Assembly: GCF_000155595.1 (NCBI RefSeq)
Contig: NZ_DS989904.1
Span: 1,503,175 to 1,567,174 of the forward strand
DNA: 64,000 nucleotides
Reading direction: 5' to 3'
Origin: Synechococcus sp. PCC 7335
GTDB taxonomy: Bacteria; Cyanobacteriota; Cyanobacteriia; Phormidesmidales; Phormidesmidaceae
In this document: positions 24,647 through 34,127 of the stretch, piece by piece
How positions within the stretch are numbered: the first letter of the stretch is position 1
Layout of the letters: each line of letters starts with the position of its first letter
Made by a program: the position numbers and the translations under genes
Notes under the pieces: generated by a model
Told to the model about the DNA's origin: nothing
Database searches by the model: none
What the model saw: the letters and a program-made list of their open reading frames with translations, nothing else

Positions 24647-27610
24647 ATGAATCAACGCTTCCGCCTATCTGTATTTACTTTGGTTTGTCTAGGAAGCGCT
24701 TTTATACCCAGCCTAACTGTTACTGATAGAGCGATCGCCGCCTGCATCGTCGAAAATACGGAAACGGCAGAAAGCGAAGGCACACCCGGCAACAACCCCA
24801 CATCACGTCAAACCATCGTCTGCGCTAACAATTTGGATAACGCTGGCGTCAACGGCCCAGCAGCCAATCAGGTCACCGTCCAAATTCAGGCTCCTGCTGG
24901 CGGCATCTCTGTTACAGGGCAACCTGGTATCCTCCTAGGTAACAGCGCAACAATCACCGTTGAAGGCCCCGGCCGCCCGATTAATACCTCTGGCGATAGC
25001 GCCACCGGTATCGATGTCTTAGAGGGTGCAACCATTACGATCAATGGCGTTGTTTCAACCTCTGGTGAAGTTTCTCCTGGTGTGACAACTGGTGAGAATG
25101 CGACGATTACAGTAGATGGCGGCACCGTTCGGACAGGCGGCGGTGAATCCCCGGCAATTTCAGCTGGCGCAGACTCTACAGTAGAGATCATAGGGAATGC
25201 TCGAATTGAAACGGGCAACTCCAATTCTGATGCGATTGTTTTAGCGGGTGAGAACGGTAAGCTAACGGTCGGATCAGAGGCCATCGTTACCACCTCCAGT
25301 GGCATGTCTAACCCTATACAAGTCGATGGGGCAGGCAGCTCAGTTACGGTAGCGGGCGATGTGCGCTCATCTTCAGGAAACGCCACTGCCATCTTCGGTA
25401 CGGCTGAAAATATTACTATCACGGTTCAAGATGGCGGTGTAGTCACGGCGCAATCTTCCAATTCCAATGCGATTGAGATAACCAGTACAGGCGCGATTAT
25501 CACCGTTGAAAATGGGGGTGAGGTCAAAATATCTTCGGGTAATTCGGCGGCAATTGTGTCGGGGGATAACGGCACTGTGAATCTAGATGGCACGGTGACA
25601 GCGTCATCGTCTCAAAGTCAAGGCGTTATGTTGGGTAACGGAGCGGAGCTGAATGTGCGATCGCGCGGCATTATAGAAACTTCCTCCTCCGAATCACAAG
25701 CTGTCCTGATTGACGAAATGGCTGCCACCGCCACTGTCAACGTGGAACGCGGTGGCAATATCGACGCCGTAGGAGCCCAAGCCATCGTCGATCGAGGCAT
25801 GACCAACACAACAGTCGTTGTAGATGGTACGGTCTTTGGCGGATCTTCTGAACCTGTATTGGACTTAGGCGCAGGCGACGACACGGTCACGGTCAATGGA
25901 ACGGTGCGAGCAAGTAGCGCTAGCCCAGTGATTGATCTTGGAGAGGGCAACGACACCCTCAACGATAATTCCAGCCAAACCATTGAAGGTCCCGGCATAC
26001 TGGCCTCAGGAGGCAGCGGCATGGATACCCTCAACCTTAGCAACGGCAAGCCGAACGATTCTACGCAGTACAGCGGATTTGAGATGACCAACGTTGGTCG
26101 TAACAACAATCCTGAAGACCCTGCCAATGGTCAGGAAACGACCTTCGAGGTGACCGACGACCAATCGGGCAATCAAATCAATGCCCGTGAAGGTGGCAGG
26201 GTGAATGTACAAGAAGGCGGTACAGCAGACGTCACGCCAGATACGGAAGAGGGCTCAGGCTCTGGTCAGCAAGGCGGTACCACTCGCTTCGCCCCTGGCT
26301 CTACCGCCAACGTTCGCACCGAAAACAGAACAGGCCCGCAAGCAACCCAGCAGTTTAGCAATACCCGCTTTGAAGGCGGCACTCGGGTCCGCACAGGTTC
26401 TGGCTTCGTTAGAGGAACCGCTGCCAACAATGAGGAAACCAGGCGGGGCGAGATTGCTATAGAGTCAGACTTTGCCAACGAGGCAAGCGGTGAGAATGCC
26501 CGCAGCTTTGGAAATGCACTCAATGAGCTAGCCGCTGACAGTACAAGAACGTCCGAACAGCAAGCCGCACTCGATGAGCTGATTGCGCAAGCGTCCAGCA
26601 TAGAAGAAGCGCAGACGCTCGTTGCTCGAATTTCTGGAGAAATTGGAGCACAAACTGCAGCCAGCGGCGTTCGAGCAGCTGCGCTCTTCAATAGCGTTCT
26701 GCTCCCTTCCAACAGCAGCGATGCTAGGCGTAATCTCTCTACAGCCGCTGGTGTTACGACGCCTGTGCTGATCGCCACGAAGCAAGCTGATGGTATTGAA
26801 ATTGTTGAGGAAGACGCGAACAATGGCGTCTGGGTGTCTGGCTTTGGTGGTGCGGTCGATGTTGATGATAATGAATTTTCCACCGACTTCAATTCAGGTA
26901 CCTATGGTCTAGCCGTGGGCTATGATCGCGCACTTAGGCTTGGCAGCAATCTGGCTGCGGTCGGTGTCGGGATTGGCTATTTCAATACCGACGTAGATGG
27001 GACAGGCGACTCAGCAAACATCAACGCTTATTCTCTCGGCGCTTATTTCGAAGGGGCCAGGGGTCCGTTGACGGGTAACGTTGCGGCATCTTACAGCTAC
27101 CTGGACATTGGCAACGGCAACTTTGGTGATGGCAACGGCAATATTTTTGTCGCCTCTTCTGAAGGATTCTACAACTTGAGCCGGAGCGATAACTTCATCG
27201 TCGGGCCATTGGGTCAAGTAGGAGTGGCATTCGGTGGCTATAGCGGCTTTGATTCGGAAGGGAGTGCGATCGCAGTCAACTACGACGGTGAAGGTATCAG
27301 CCAAGTAAACGCTGGGTTTGGAGTCCGGGTCGGCGGCCAAACTGACACGGGTGCTGGGCTTCTGTCACTCAATTTGGATCTGCTGTATGCCGGAGCGCTG
27401 GGCGATCGCACCATTCAGTTCGATGGTCAGCTTGCCAATAGCACTGTTAGCACAGCAGCCCCCTTCGCCAACGATGACAGCTTCTTGGTCGGCGCAGAAG
27501 CTGGGCTAGCCATTTCTGATAGCACCACCGTTGGCGTCCGATACGATGGAGAATTCGGCGGTGATATTCGATCGCACAGTGGAGAGCTAAAAGTATTGTT
27601 TCAGTTCTAA
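24647..27610 (+). CDS. Autotransporter-like outer-membrane protein
   Basis: A 987-residue secreted protein. Residues 1-32 form a signal peptide (FTLVCLGSAFIPSLTV ... AIAA). Residues about 60-470 are a repetitive Gly/Ser/Thr/Val-rich passenger with recurring patterns such as ATITVEG, ATITING, STVEIIGNARI and ENGGEVKISSGNSAAI, spaced as expected for a right-handed beta-helix. A linker (about 480-700) precedes a C-terminal domain of about 280 residues that begins GVWVSGFGGAVDVDDNEFST and ends GELKVLFQF. The alternating strands and terminal Phe are those of a type Va autotransporter barrel (PF03797). Residues 33-60 have two Cys. It is a surface or released adhesin by inference. It starts at ATG 24647 with no clear ribosome site. 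Confidence 0.82.
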   Translation: MNQRFRLSVFTLVCLGSAFIPSLTVTDRAIAACIVENTETAESEGTPGNNPTSRQTIVCANNLDNAGVNGPAANQVTVQIQAPAGGISVTGQPGILLGNSATITVEGPGRPINTSGDSATGIDVLEGATITINGVVSTSGEVSPGVTTGENATITVDGGTVRTGGGESPAISAGADSTVEIIGNARIETGNSNSDAIVLAGENGKLTVGSEAIVTTSSGMSNPIQVDGAGSSVTVAGDVRSSSGNATAIFGTAENITITVQDGGVVTAQSSNSNAIEITSTGAIITVENGGEVKISSGNSAAIVSGDNGTVNLDGTVTASSSQSQGVMLGNGAELNVRSRGIIETSSSESQAVLIDEMAATATVNVERGGNIDAVGAQAIVDRGMTNTTVVVDGTVFGGSSEPVLDLGAGDDTVTVNGTVRASSASPVIDLGEGNDTLNDNSSQTIEGPGILASGGSGMDTLNLSNGKPNDSTQYSGFEMTNVGRNNNPEDPANGQETTFEVTDDQSGNQINAREGGRVNVQEGGTADVTPDTEEGSGSGQQGGTTRFAPGSTANVRTENRTGPQATQQFSNTRFEGGTRVRTGSGFVRGTAANNEETRRGEIAIESDFANEASGENARSFGNALNELAADSTRTSEQQAALDELIAQASSIEEAQTLVARISGEIGAQTAASGVRAAALFNSVLLPSNSSDARRNLSTAAGVTTPVLIATKQADGIEIVEEDANNGVWVSGFGGAVDVDDNEFSTDFNSGTYGLAVGYDRALRLGSNLAAVGVGIGYFNTDVDGTGDSANINAYSLGAYFEGARGPLTGNVAASYSYLDIGNGNFGDGNGNIFVASSEGFYNLSRSDNFIVGPLGQVGVAFGGYSGFDSEGSAIAVNYDGEGISQVNAGFGVRVGGQTDTGAGLLSLNLDLLYAGALGDRTIQFDGQLANSTVSTAAPFANDDSFLVGAEAGLAISDSTTVGVRYDGEFGGDIRSHSGELKVLFQF

Positions 27611-27996
27611 TCTTCAAGCACTAGTCTTCAAGCACTAGTCTTCGAGAATCGGTGTCGATAGGGGCGGCATCTTTATGCGAAAGTATCTTGGAGATACTGG
27701 CTATCTCTTCGAGAATGCTCGCTCCACTATGGATAGTACGGATAGCTAGATAGCTGTTATAGATTGCTGTAAATCGCAATTTATAGGGTTTCTCTGATGC
27801 ATACTCACAAGAGGCTACGCCTACGAGAAATGTGAGTCAATTGGCCTGTTGTCTTAGTAGGCGTTCTCTAGCCCCGCAAAGCGACGTGGGACCCTACTGC
27901 TGTTTCGCATGGCTTTCAGCTAGAAAACTATACTTGAGCCAAGTGTTCCTATCGTGATAAACGCTATAGACGCCTTGCAAAATTCTTTTTTCCTCA
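27611..27996. other. Intergenic region with tandem 14-bp repeats
   Basis: The 386 bp after the autotransporter-like gene begin with two exact tandem copies of TCTTCAAGCACTAG (27611-27624, 27625-27638) and a partial third. TCTTCGAGAAT recurs at about 27639 and 27706. No gene or intrinsic terminator is seen. Confidence 0.5.
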
Positions 27997-29061
27997 ATGC
28001 CCTACCCTCTATCACCCCGGCTATTTGCGACCATTCTCGCGCTTAGTGCTACAACCCCCCTGGCGCTAGCTGCCTATGCAGACGAAATATCCGGTTCTCA
28101 CGTTTCCCAGGATCAAGCCCATTGGGACTTAGCCCAGCTTGATTCGCCTGCCCTAGATGCTACAGCTGACATGGATCGGATCTCGATTCCAGGAAGTAGC
28201 GTTTCACTACTTCCTCCAGCTGGATTTGTAGTTTCTGATCAGTTTTCAGGGCTGGTCAATCAAGAAAGTCTTGCGAGTATTGTGCTGGCTGAGCTGCCCC
28301 CAGACGCCTACACAGAACTCTCGTCTATTTTATCTTCTACGCCAGAGGCTGTGACCGACGCTTTCGCAGCGCGGGGAATCGTGCTGGAGGTAGAGACGAT
28401 CTCTAGCGTTCTAGTCGAAGGAAGCCAGGTCCCGTTTGTTAAAGGCACTCAGACTGTCGGAGGCACACAAATCGATAAGTATTTTGCACTGTTCGGCACA
28501 GAAAGTACGATATTGCTAACCTTTAATGTCACTGATCCGGCTTTGCTAAGTGAACAAGCGGTTGTTGAAACGATTAAGTCGGTAGAGGTCGCTCCGGCAC
28601 TTTCTATCGAGCAAAAGGTCGCCGAGCTTCCTTTCACCTTTGTGCCCGCGCCTCCGTTTCAAGTTTTCGAAGTTTTACTAGGCTCGACTGTCTTGTTGAG
28701 TCCCGGTGGCGAGCCTGATCCTTCTGGAGAAGCACCCGTCATCATTATTGCTAGTTCGGTGAGCCCTATTCTGGGCGCTGAACTCGCAGCCTTTGATATC
28801 GATACATTCTCTAGTCAGCTATTACTGAGTACAGAAGGGTTTGCCGAGGCGACTATCACAGCGCGATCGCCGACTGAATTTGCAGGCGGAGAGGGCTACC
28901 TAATTCAGGCCTCTATCTCTGATTCTACGGTATTTCAGTATCTAAGGATTCTGCCTGACAACTTCTACATAAGACTGCTGGCCGTTGGCAGCACCGACGA
29001 GATAGAAGATCTTGCGCCTACCATTGAAGCTATCCAAAGCTCGGTTGTCGCTAGGCCATAA
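27997..29061 (+). CDS. Secreted protein of unknown function
   Basis: A 354-residue protein with a signal peptide (residues 1-28, FATILALSATTPLALA then AYADE). The mature part looks like two related domains of about 140 residues. The first begins GSSVSLLPPAGFVVSDQFSGLV and the second LPFTFVPAPPFQVFEVLLGSTVLL; both continue with an IVLAEL/IIIASS strand and end with an alpha segment (VVETIKSVE and LAPTIEAIQSS). This resembles the fold of small exported alpha/beta proteins of the DUF1795/PsbP-like kind, but that is a weak impression. It is probably periplasmic. No function can be assigned. Confidence 0.6.
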   Translation: MPYPLSPRLFATILALSATTPLALAAYADEISGSHVSQDQAHWDLAQLDSPALDATADMDRISIPGSSVSLLPPAGFVVSDQFSGLVNQESLASIVLAELPPDAYTELSSILSSTPEAVTDAFAARGIVLEVETISSVLVEGSQVPFVKGTQTVGGTQIDKYFALFGTESTILLTFNVTDPALLSEQAVVETIKSVEVAPALSIEQKVAELPFTFVPAPPFQVFEVLLGSTVLLSPGGEPDPSGEAPVIIIASSVSPILGAELAAFDIDTFSSQLLLSTEGFAEATITARSPTEFAGGEGYLIQASISDSTVFQYLRILPDNFYIRLLAVGSTDEIEDLAPTIEAIQSSVVARP

Positions 29062-29156
29062 GCACTCTCTATATTGGCAACTTTATAATCAACAGCTCTC
29101 CGCTGATATTTCTGTATTGAGAGATTAGAACCCTGAGTGCTGACTCAAGCGGGAGA

Positions 29157-31442
29157 TTATCGCAATACTTTGCCCATATAGTCTCCCCAAAGTGCTGCGG
29201 CCCTAGCACTACTGCCATAGGTAGGGGCGTTGTCGTCATTTCCAAGCCATATCCCAGTAGCCATCTCATCGCTGGGCACATAGCCAATAAACCACATGTC
29301 AACGTTGTCATTCGTGGTTCCAGTCTTACCGGCTTCTCCCCGCCCAATATAGGCATTGCTGCCAGTGCCACCTTGCACCACACCTCGCATCATGCTGACC
29401 ATCGTGTCAGCTACAGACGCGTCTAATACCTGCACGTTTGCCTCTGCCGACTGAGAAAAGTCGTAGATCACCCGGCAAGTAGACGGATCGTCAAAGTCGA
29501 CGCAATCGCCACTGTCAAGCACTCGCTGAATGCCGTGGGGTCGATTCCACATGCCGCCATTGGCAAAGGCTGCAAAGGCGCCGGTAATTTCTAGGGGGGT
29601 GACTTCACTTTGACCGAGTATCAGTCCTGGCTCTGCTCGCAGCTCTGAGCTGATGCCCATTTGCTTCGCTAGGTCTATTACCGATCCTAGTCCGACTGTC
29701 TGAGCAATTCTAAGCGCAACTACGTTTTCTGAGCGAGCTAAGCCAGCGTACATATCAAGCGCGCCGCCGCCTGACCGACAGCCTGCATAGAATTGACCCT
29801 TCCAATTGAGGTCACTGCACGAGAAGCTCTCTCCCGCCGAGATGCCTTGCGTTAGGGCAGCGGCGTAGGCAAAGACCTTGAAGGTAGAGCCGGGCTGACG
29901 CAAGGCCTGACTGGCTCGGTTGAACTGACTTTGGCTATAGTCTACGCCGCCAACAAGGGCTTCGATTTCACCGTTGTGGGTGTTGAGGGTAACGAGTGCG
30001 CCTTGAGAAAACCCATCGGCCGCGCCTTGAGTTGCGACGGTATCGCGTAGCGCACTTTCTGCGGTGGTTTGAGCTTCTAGGTCGATACTGGTTTCGACGA
30101 TAAAGTTTCCCTCACCGGCGAGATCTTCACCGAGGACTTCTCTAAGCTCTTCGAAGATATAGCTATAGAAGTAGGGGGCAACGGCGCTTTTGAGCTGTTC
30201 TCTGGCCTTTGGGCTAATTTCGATGCGCGATCGCCTAGCACGCCTGCCTTCTTCGGCGCTGATCATGCCTAGGCCGACCATCCGCTCGATGACGCGATCG
30301 CGGTAATCGACTGCCGCCTGATAGTCTTGTACTGGGTTAAACGCATTCGGTGCAGGTAAAATGCCTACTAGGGTTGCAGCTTCACCAATGCTGAGATCCT
30401 TAGCATCTTTATCAAAGTAAAACTGCGAAGCGTCTTCAAATCCATAGAGATTGTTGCCTAGATAGACCCGGTTGAGATAGAGCAGCATCAGCGAGTCTTT
30501 GCTATAGAAAGTCTCTAGCTTTAGCGCCACAATGGCCTCTCGAATCTTGCGAGCAGCGCTGTCTTCGATGCCGACATAGTCTCGATACGTATTACGAGCT
30601 AGCTGCTGTGTGAGCGTGCTAGCGCCTTCTCTAATACCACCTTCTTCGACGTTGGTTTTGAGCGCGCGCACAATCCCTAAGGGGTCTACGCCGAGGTGCC
30701 AGTAAAACCGGGAGTCTTCAGAAGCGACAACGGCTTTGGGCAAAAAAGGAGAGTAGTCTCGTAGCTGACTATTCTCTCTATGAGTAATGCTGGGCAGTTC
30801 GTTTAGCGGCGTGCGGCCGGTTTCGTCTTCAGCAGTGACTAGTACCGGACCTTGTACGGATTCTGGCAGCGGATGGATAGACAGTTTGGGCCACTCTATA
30901 CCCACGATCCAAAGGGCCAAAAGGCTAGTGAACCCCGTGGCTCCATAGACGCCATAACGCAGCGTAGTGATATACCAAGGCGGTGGATCGATATAGCGAA
31001 CAGTCACCGCATCAGCGAGTTCTGCCGGCCCTAGCGTCAAGGTATCGCCGTGGCGCAATGGTCGTTTTGAAAGGCGTTTTTTGTTGCGATAGATGCCGTT
31101 AGTAGAGCCTTTGTCTTTGAGCACGAAAGGCCGACCGGGCAGGCCGTGATCGCGGGTTAGGGCCAGATGCGTTTGGCTAACGATGGGTGATCGCACGACG
31201 ATGTCATTTCTAGAAGACCGGCCCAGCAGGTAGTGCTCACCGACGAGGGGATACTCTTGGGTCTTGCCATTAGCGTCGGTCTCCACCACCAGCTTCGGCA
31301 CCCTAGCATCCGGCTTGAGCGGAACCTTGGAGAAATCTACATTGGCCTGAACGGTATGAAATGCCCGGGTAATCGGCCCTAAAAATGTCTTAGGTAGTTT
31401 TGAAGATGGCTTCGGTGGCCGCTTCGGGGGGGGAGAGGTCAT
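29157..31442 (-). CDS. Class A penicillin-binding protein with N-terminal FHA domain
   Basis: A bifunctional peptidoglycan synthase of 761 residues. An FHA phosphothreonine-binding domain (about 60-145; YLLGRSSRNDIVV, STNGIYRNKKRL) precedes one membrane helix (about 163-185). The GT51 transglycosylase follows, with VVASEDSRFYWHLGVDPLGIVRA (catalytic Glu) and EGASTLTQQLARNTYRD. The transpeptidase has SxxK in PGSTFKVFAY, SxN in ARSENVVALR and KTG in AGKTGTTNDNVDMWFIGY. FHA-fused PBPs are known in cyanobacteria and suggest control of wall synthesis by Ser/Thr kinases. The FHA faces the cytoplasm. Upstream lspA is on the same strand, 155 bp away. Confidence 0.94.
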   Translation of the reverse strand: MTSPPPKRPPKPSSKLPKTFLGPITRAFHTVQANVDFSKVPLKPDARVPKLVVETDANGKTQEYPLVGEHYLLGRSSRNDIVVRSPIVSQTHLALTRDHGLPGRPFVLKDKGSTNGIYRNKKRLSKRPLRHGDTLTLGPAELADAVTVRYIDPPPWYITTLRYGVYGATGFTSLLALWIVGIEWPKLSIHPLPESVQGPVLVTAEDETGRTPLNELPSITHRENSQLRDYSPFLPKAVVASEDSRFYWHLGVDPLGIVRALKTNVEEGGIREGASTLTQQLARNTYRDYVGIEDSAARKIREAIVALKLETFYSKDSLMLLYLNRVYLGNNLYGFEDASQFYFDKDAKDLSIGEAATLVGILPAPNAFNPVQDYQAAVDYRDRVIERMVGLGMISAEEGRRARRSRIEISPKAREQLKSAVAPYFYSYIFEELREVLGEDLAGEGNFIVETSIDLEAQTTAESALRDTVATQGAADGFSQGALVTLNTHNGEIEALVGGVDYSQSQFNRASQALRQPGSTFKVFAYAAALTQGISAGESFSCSDLNWKGQFYAGCRSGGGALDMYAGLARSENVVALRIAQTVGLGSVIDLAKQMGISSELRAEPGLILGQSEVTPLEITGAFAAFANGGMWNRPHGIQRVLDSGDCVDFDDPSTCRVIYDFSQSAEANVQVLDASVADTMVSMMRGVVQGGTGSNAYIGRGEAGKTGTTNDNVDMWFIGYVPSDEMATGIWLGNDDNAPTYGSSARAAALWGDYMGKVLR

Positions 31443-31597
31443 AAGCGCAGGTGGCTTGGTTCTGAAGTGTCTACAGTATAGGAATCAACACAGAAAATGT
31501 CGGATATTTCGGAACCATATCTCGGAACTAGGGATTTTCTAAGGCGAGCGCGACCCACCCAAAGTCACTGCTAGAAGGTGAGGTTTAGCAAAGTTGG

Positions 31598-32089
31598 CTA
31601 GCGCTTTCCAGAGTGCGGCTCGGGAAAGAATATGGCGACGAACAACAGGCAGAGAATGCCCACATTGATCCATACGTCGGCCAGATTGAATATGGGGAAT
31701 CTCGTTACTGGAAACACATGGAGAAAATCAACCACTTCTCCAAACAGCACTCTATCGATGCCGTTGCCGAATGCACCGCTCAAGATAAATCCATAGCCTG
31801 CCGCTTCCCATCGATTAGGCAACCGAGCAAACCAGCCGTATAGCGCTAGCCCTGCGCTCACCACCATCGAAAGCCATTTTAGCCACTCCCCACTGTCGCT
31901 AAACAAGCTCCAGGCCGCGCCCGGATTGGTGACATAGGTAAAGAGCAGCACCCCAGGCAGAATGGGAATGCTTTCACCTAGCTCAAAATTTTGCACTACC
32001 CAAAACTTCGTGAGCTGATCGAGACTGACGCCGACGATTGCCACTAGCCAAAACAGTCCGTTCTTGGGCTTTATTCTTCTAGACTTCAT
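31598..32089 (-). CDS. lspA: Lipoprotein signal peptidase
   Basis: Signal peptidase II cleaves diacylglycerol-modified prolipoproteins in the inner membrane. The 163 residues contain four membrane helices and the conserved motifs DQLTKFWV, VTNPGAAWSLF, SGAFGNGIDRVLFGEVVDFLHV and FPIFNLADVWINVG, including both catalytic aspartates. A short basic N-terminus (MKSRRIKPKNG) precedes the first helix. It sits between bioY and the PBP gene on the same strand. Several lipoproteins in this window would be its substrates. Confidence 0.95.
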   Translation of the reverse strand: MKSRRIKPKNGLFWLVAIVGVSLDQLTKFWVVQNFELGESIPILPGVLLFTYVTNPGAAWSLFSDSGEWLKWLSMVVSAGLALYGWFARLPNRWEAAGYGFILSGAFGNGIDRVLFGEVVDFLHVFPVTRFPIFNLADVWINVGILCLLFVAIFFPEPHSGKR

Positions 32090-32209
32090 GTTTGGGCTTC
32101 ATTTCTGAATGGGCGATTTTGTCTGAATGGGTAATTTTGTGGGTTGGTGTTCGTTAGATGTCTTTCCGTTAGCTGTCTATCAGATGTCTGTTGATTGCAC
32201 AGCTAACAG

Positions 32210-32818
32210 CTAATAGAACAGCAGCTTGCGTAGGCCGAAGGCGATCAGCGCGATCGCACAGCTCACCATCACCTGTCCTGGAATCTGTACGATCGAATAG
32301 CTCATTATCGCAGTCCCTAGGCCCGGTGGAGCAGGCAGCCACCGAAACAAATATCCCACAATCAGATAAGCCATCCCGCACAGATGCACTGGCACCAGTC
32401 CGCATAGCGCTGCAAACCCAATTCTTTCGAGCGATCGCTTCGAACGAAAGGCCAGCAGTCCACATAGCCATCCCGCTGGCACAAATCCTAGCAAATACCC
32501 AAAGCTAGGCTCTTGTACATACTCTATTCCCGCTCCATGCGCGAATATCTCGAGTCCAAAGAACTCAAATAGCAAGACGCCTAAGGCGATATAGGCGATC
32601 TGAGAGAGGGCCGCTGCGTTTTTCCCGCCCATACAGCCGGTAAATAAGACTGCGCCTACCTGAAAGGACACGCCTAAGGAAATGGCCTCAATACCACCTC
32701 CTTCACCCTGTAGCCATTCGCTAATCGGCAGACCGAAGACAAAAGCTTCTATCCACGTACATCCGATTGTCAAAATCAGCCCGATTACTGCCCAAAGTAG
32801 CTCAGAAGGGGCAAACAC
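32210..32818 (-). CDS. bioY: Biotin transporter S component
   Basis: BioY is the substrate-binding membrane subunit of ECF-type biotin uptake. The 202-residue protein has about six hydrophobic helices and the family patterns GVSFQVGAVLFTGCMGGKNAALSQ-like, and YVQEPSFGYLLGFVPAGWLCGLLA. The start is probably GTG 32818, preceded by no strong ribosome site. No ECF ATPase or T component is adjacent, so it either works with components encoded elsewhere or alone. It lies 120 bp upstream of lspA on the same strand, a pairing that may form one transcript. Confidence 0.88.
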   Translation of the reverse strand: MFAPSELLWAVIGLILTIGCTWIEAFVFGLPISEWLQGEGGGIEAISLGVSFQVGAVLFTGCMGGKNAAALSQIAYIALGVLLFEFFGLEIFAHGAGIEYVQEPSFGYLLGFVPAGWLCGLLAFRSKRSLERIGFAALCGLVPVHLCGMAYLIVGYLFRWLPAPPGLGTAIMSYSIVQIPGQVMVSCAIALIAFGLRKLLFY

Positions 32819-32932
32819 AGCTCACCATTGTCTCAACACAATCCTAATACCCAGATCTTAGGTCATTTCTTACAGAAGATTACTTTTGCGTAGTTCTCAC
32901 TAATTCATCCTGACGCAAGCTTTACACTGATA

Positions 32933-32960
32933 GCAATCCGCTGATGCATTAGTGGATTGC
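32933..32960. repeat. Intergenic hairpin upstream of hemB
   Basis: GCAATCCGCT (32933-32942) pairs with AGTGGATTGC (32951-32960) with one G-T pair and an 8-base loop. It lies 111 bp upstream of the hemB start, between divergent bioY and hemB. Its role is unknown. Confidence 0.5.
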
Positions 32961-33071
32961 GATGCGCTTAGCGCTATATAGCACCAGGATTACCGCTTCT
33001 AGAAATGGCTTAAGCTAGGTGCAAATCGCTACAGTTGCAATACTCCATTTACCTTGCTACGGCTTGCCGCT

Positions 33072-34052
33072 ATGTTTCCTTCCCATCGTCCCCGCAGACT
33101 GCGATCGCACAACAACATTCGTCGCATGGTCCGCGAAAATATTATCACTACTAGCGATCTGGTTTATCCCTTGTTTGCGGTTCCTGGCGATACCTTTGCT
33201 CAAGAAGTCCAGTCTATGCCAGGTGTCTACCAGCTCTCTGTCGATAAGATCGTTGAAGAAGCTAAGGAAGTCTACGACCTGGGCATTCCTGCAGTGATCC
33301 TTTTTGGGATCCCCACTGAAAAAGACACCGAAGCCACCGGCGCATGGCACGACCATGGCATTGTTCAAAAAGCTACCGAGGCGATCAAAAAAGCCGTCCC
33401 TGATCTAGTCGTGATCGTCGATACCTGCCTTTGTGAGTATACCGACCATGGCCACTGCGGTTACCTAGAGGTCGGGGATCTGTCTGGCCGCGTTCTCAAT
33501 GATCCCACCCTAGAACTTCTAAAGAAGACAGCTATTTCCCAGGCCAACGCAGGCGCTGATATTATCGCTCCTTCTGGCATGATGGATGGCTTTGTCCAAG
33601 CGATTCGGACTGGGCTAGACAGCGGTGGGTTTGAAGATATTCCTATCCTTTCCTACGCTGCTAAATATTCTTCTGCCTACTACGGACCGTTTCGTGACGC
33701 CGCCGAATCCGCCCCGCAGTTTGGCGATCGCCGCACTTATCAGATGGACCCTGGTAACGGCACAGAAGCACTGAAAGAAATTGAGCTAGATATCGCTGAA
33801 GGCGCAGATATGCTGATGGTCAAGCCTGCTCTGGCCTATATGGACATCATCTGGCGGGTCAAAGAGGCGACTAATCTTCCGGTTGCTGCCTACAACGTGT
33901 CGGGTGAATACTCGATGGTGAAGGCTGCGGCGCTCAATGGCTGGATCGATGAGGAAAAAGTGGTCATGGAAACAATGACTAGCTTTAAGCGCTCGGGTGC
34001 GGATTTGATCTTGACCTACCACGCCAAAGATGTCGCTCGCTGGCTAGATTAA
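33072..34052 (+). CDS. hemB: Delta-aminolevulinic acid dehydratase (porphobilinogen synthase)
   Basis: HemB condenses two 5-aminolevulinate molecules to porphobilinogen in haem and chlorophyll synthesis. The start is taken as ATG 33072, giving [20 protein letters not shown], the usual N-terminus; a TTG 18 bp upstream is less likely. The two active-site lysines are in [18 protein letters not shown] and [13 protein letters not shown]. The cysteine-bearing metal site [16 protein letters not shown] is the zinc-type arrangement. Length of 326 residues is normal. Confidence 0.96.
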   Translation: MFPSHRPRRLRSHNNIRRMVRENIITTSDLVYPLFAVPGDTFAQEVQSMPGVYQLSVDKIVEEAKEVYDLGIPAVILFGIPTEKDTEATGAWHDHGIVQKATEAIKKAVPDLVVIVDTCLCEYTDHGHCGYLEVGDLSGRVLNDPTLELLKKTAISQANAGADIIAPSGMMDGFVQAIRTGLDSGGFEDIPILSYAAKYSSAYYGPFRDAAESAPQFGDRRTYQMDPGNGTEALKEIELDIAEGADMLMVKPALAYMDIIWRVKEATNLPVAAYNVSGEYSMVKAAALNGWIDEEKVVMETMTSFKRSGADLILTYHAKDVARWLD

Positions 34053-34127
34053 TCGGCTCAGATTGACAGCCCAGAGCGACAGAGCAAGCTTAATAGCGAC
34101 TAGAGCTAACAGGGGAGTTCGGAACCC

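Noticed and set aside
24886-25422. Long antisense frames across the autotransporter gene
   Set aside because: Open because of biased codon use in the Gly/Ser/Thr repeats; the plus-strand protein has signal peptide and barrel.
32191-32508. 105-codon plus-strand frame opposite bioY
   Set aside because: bioY on the minus strand has the expected helices and motifs; this frame is its shadow.
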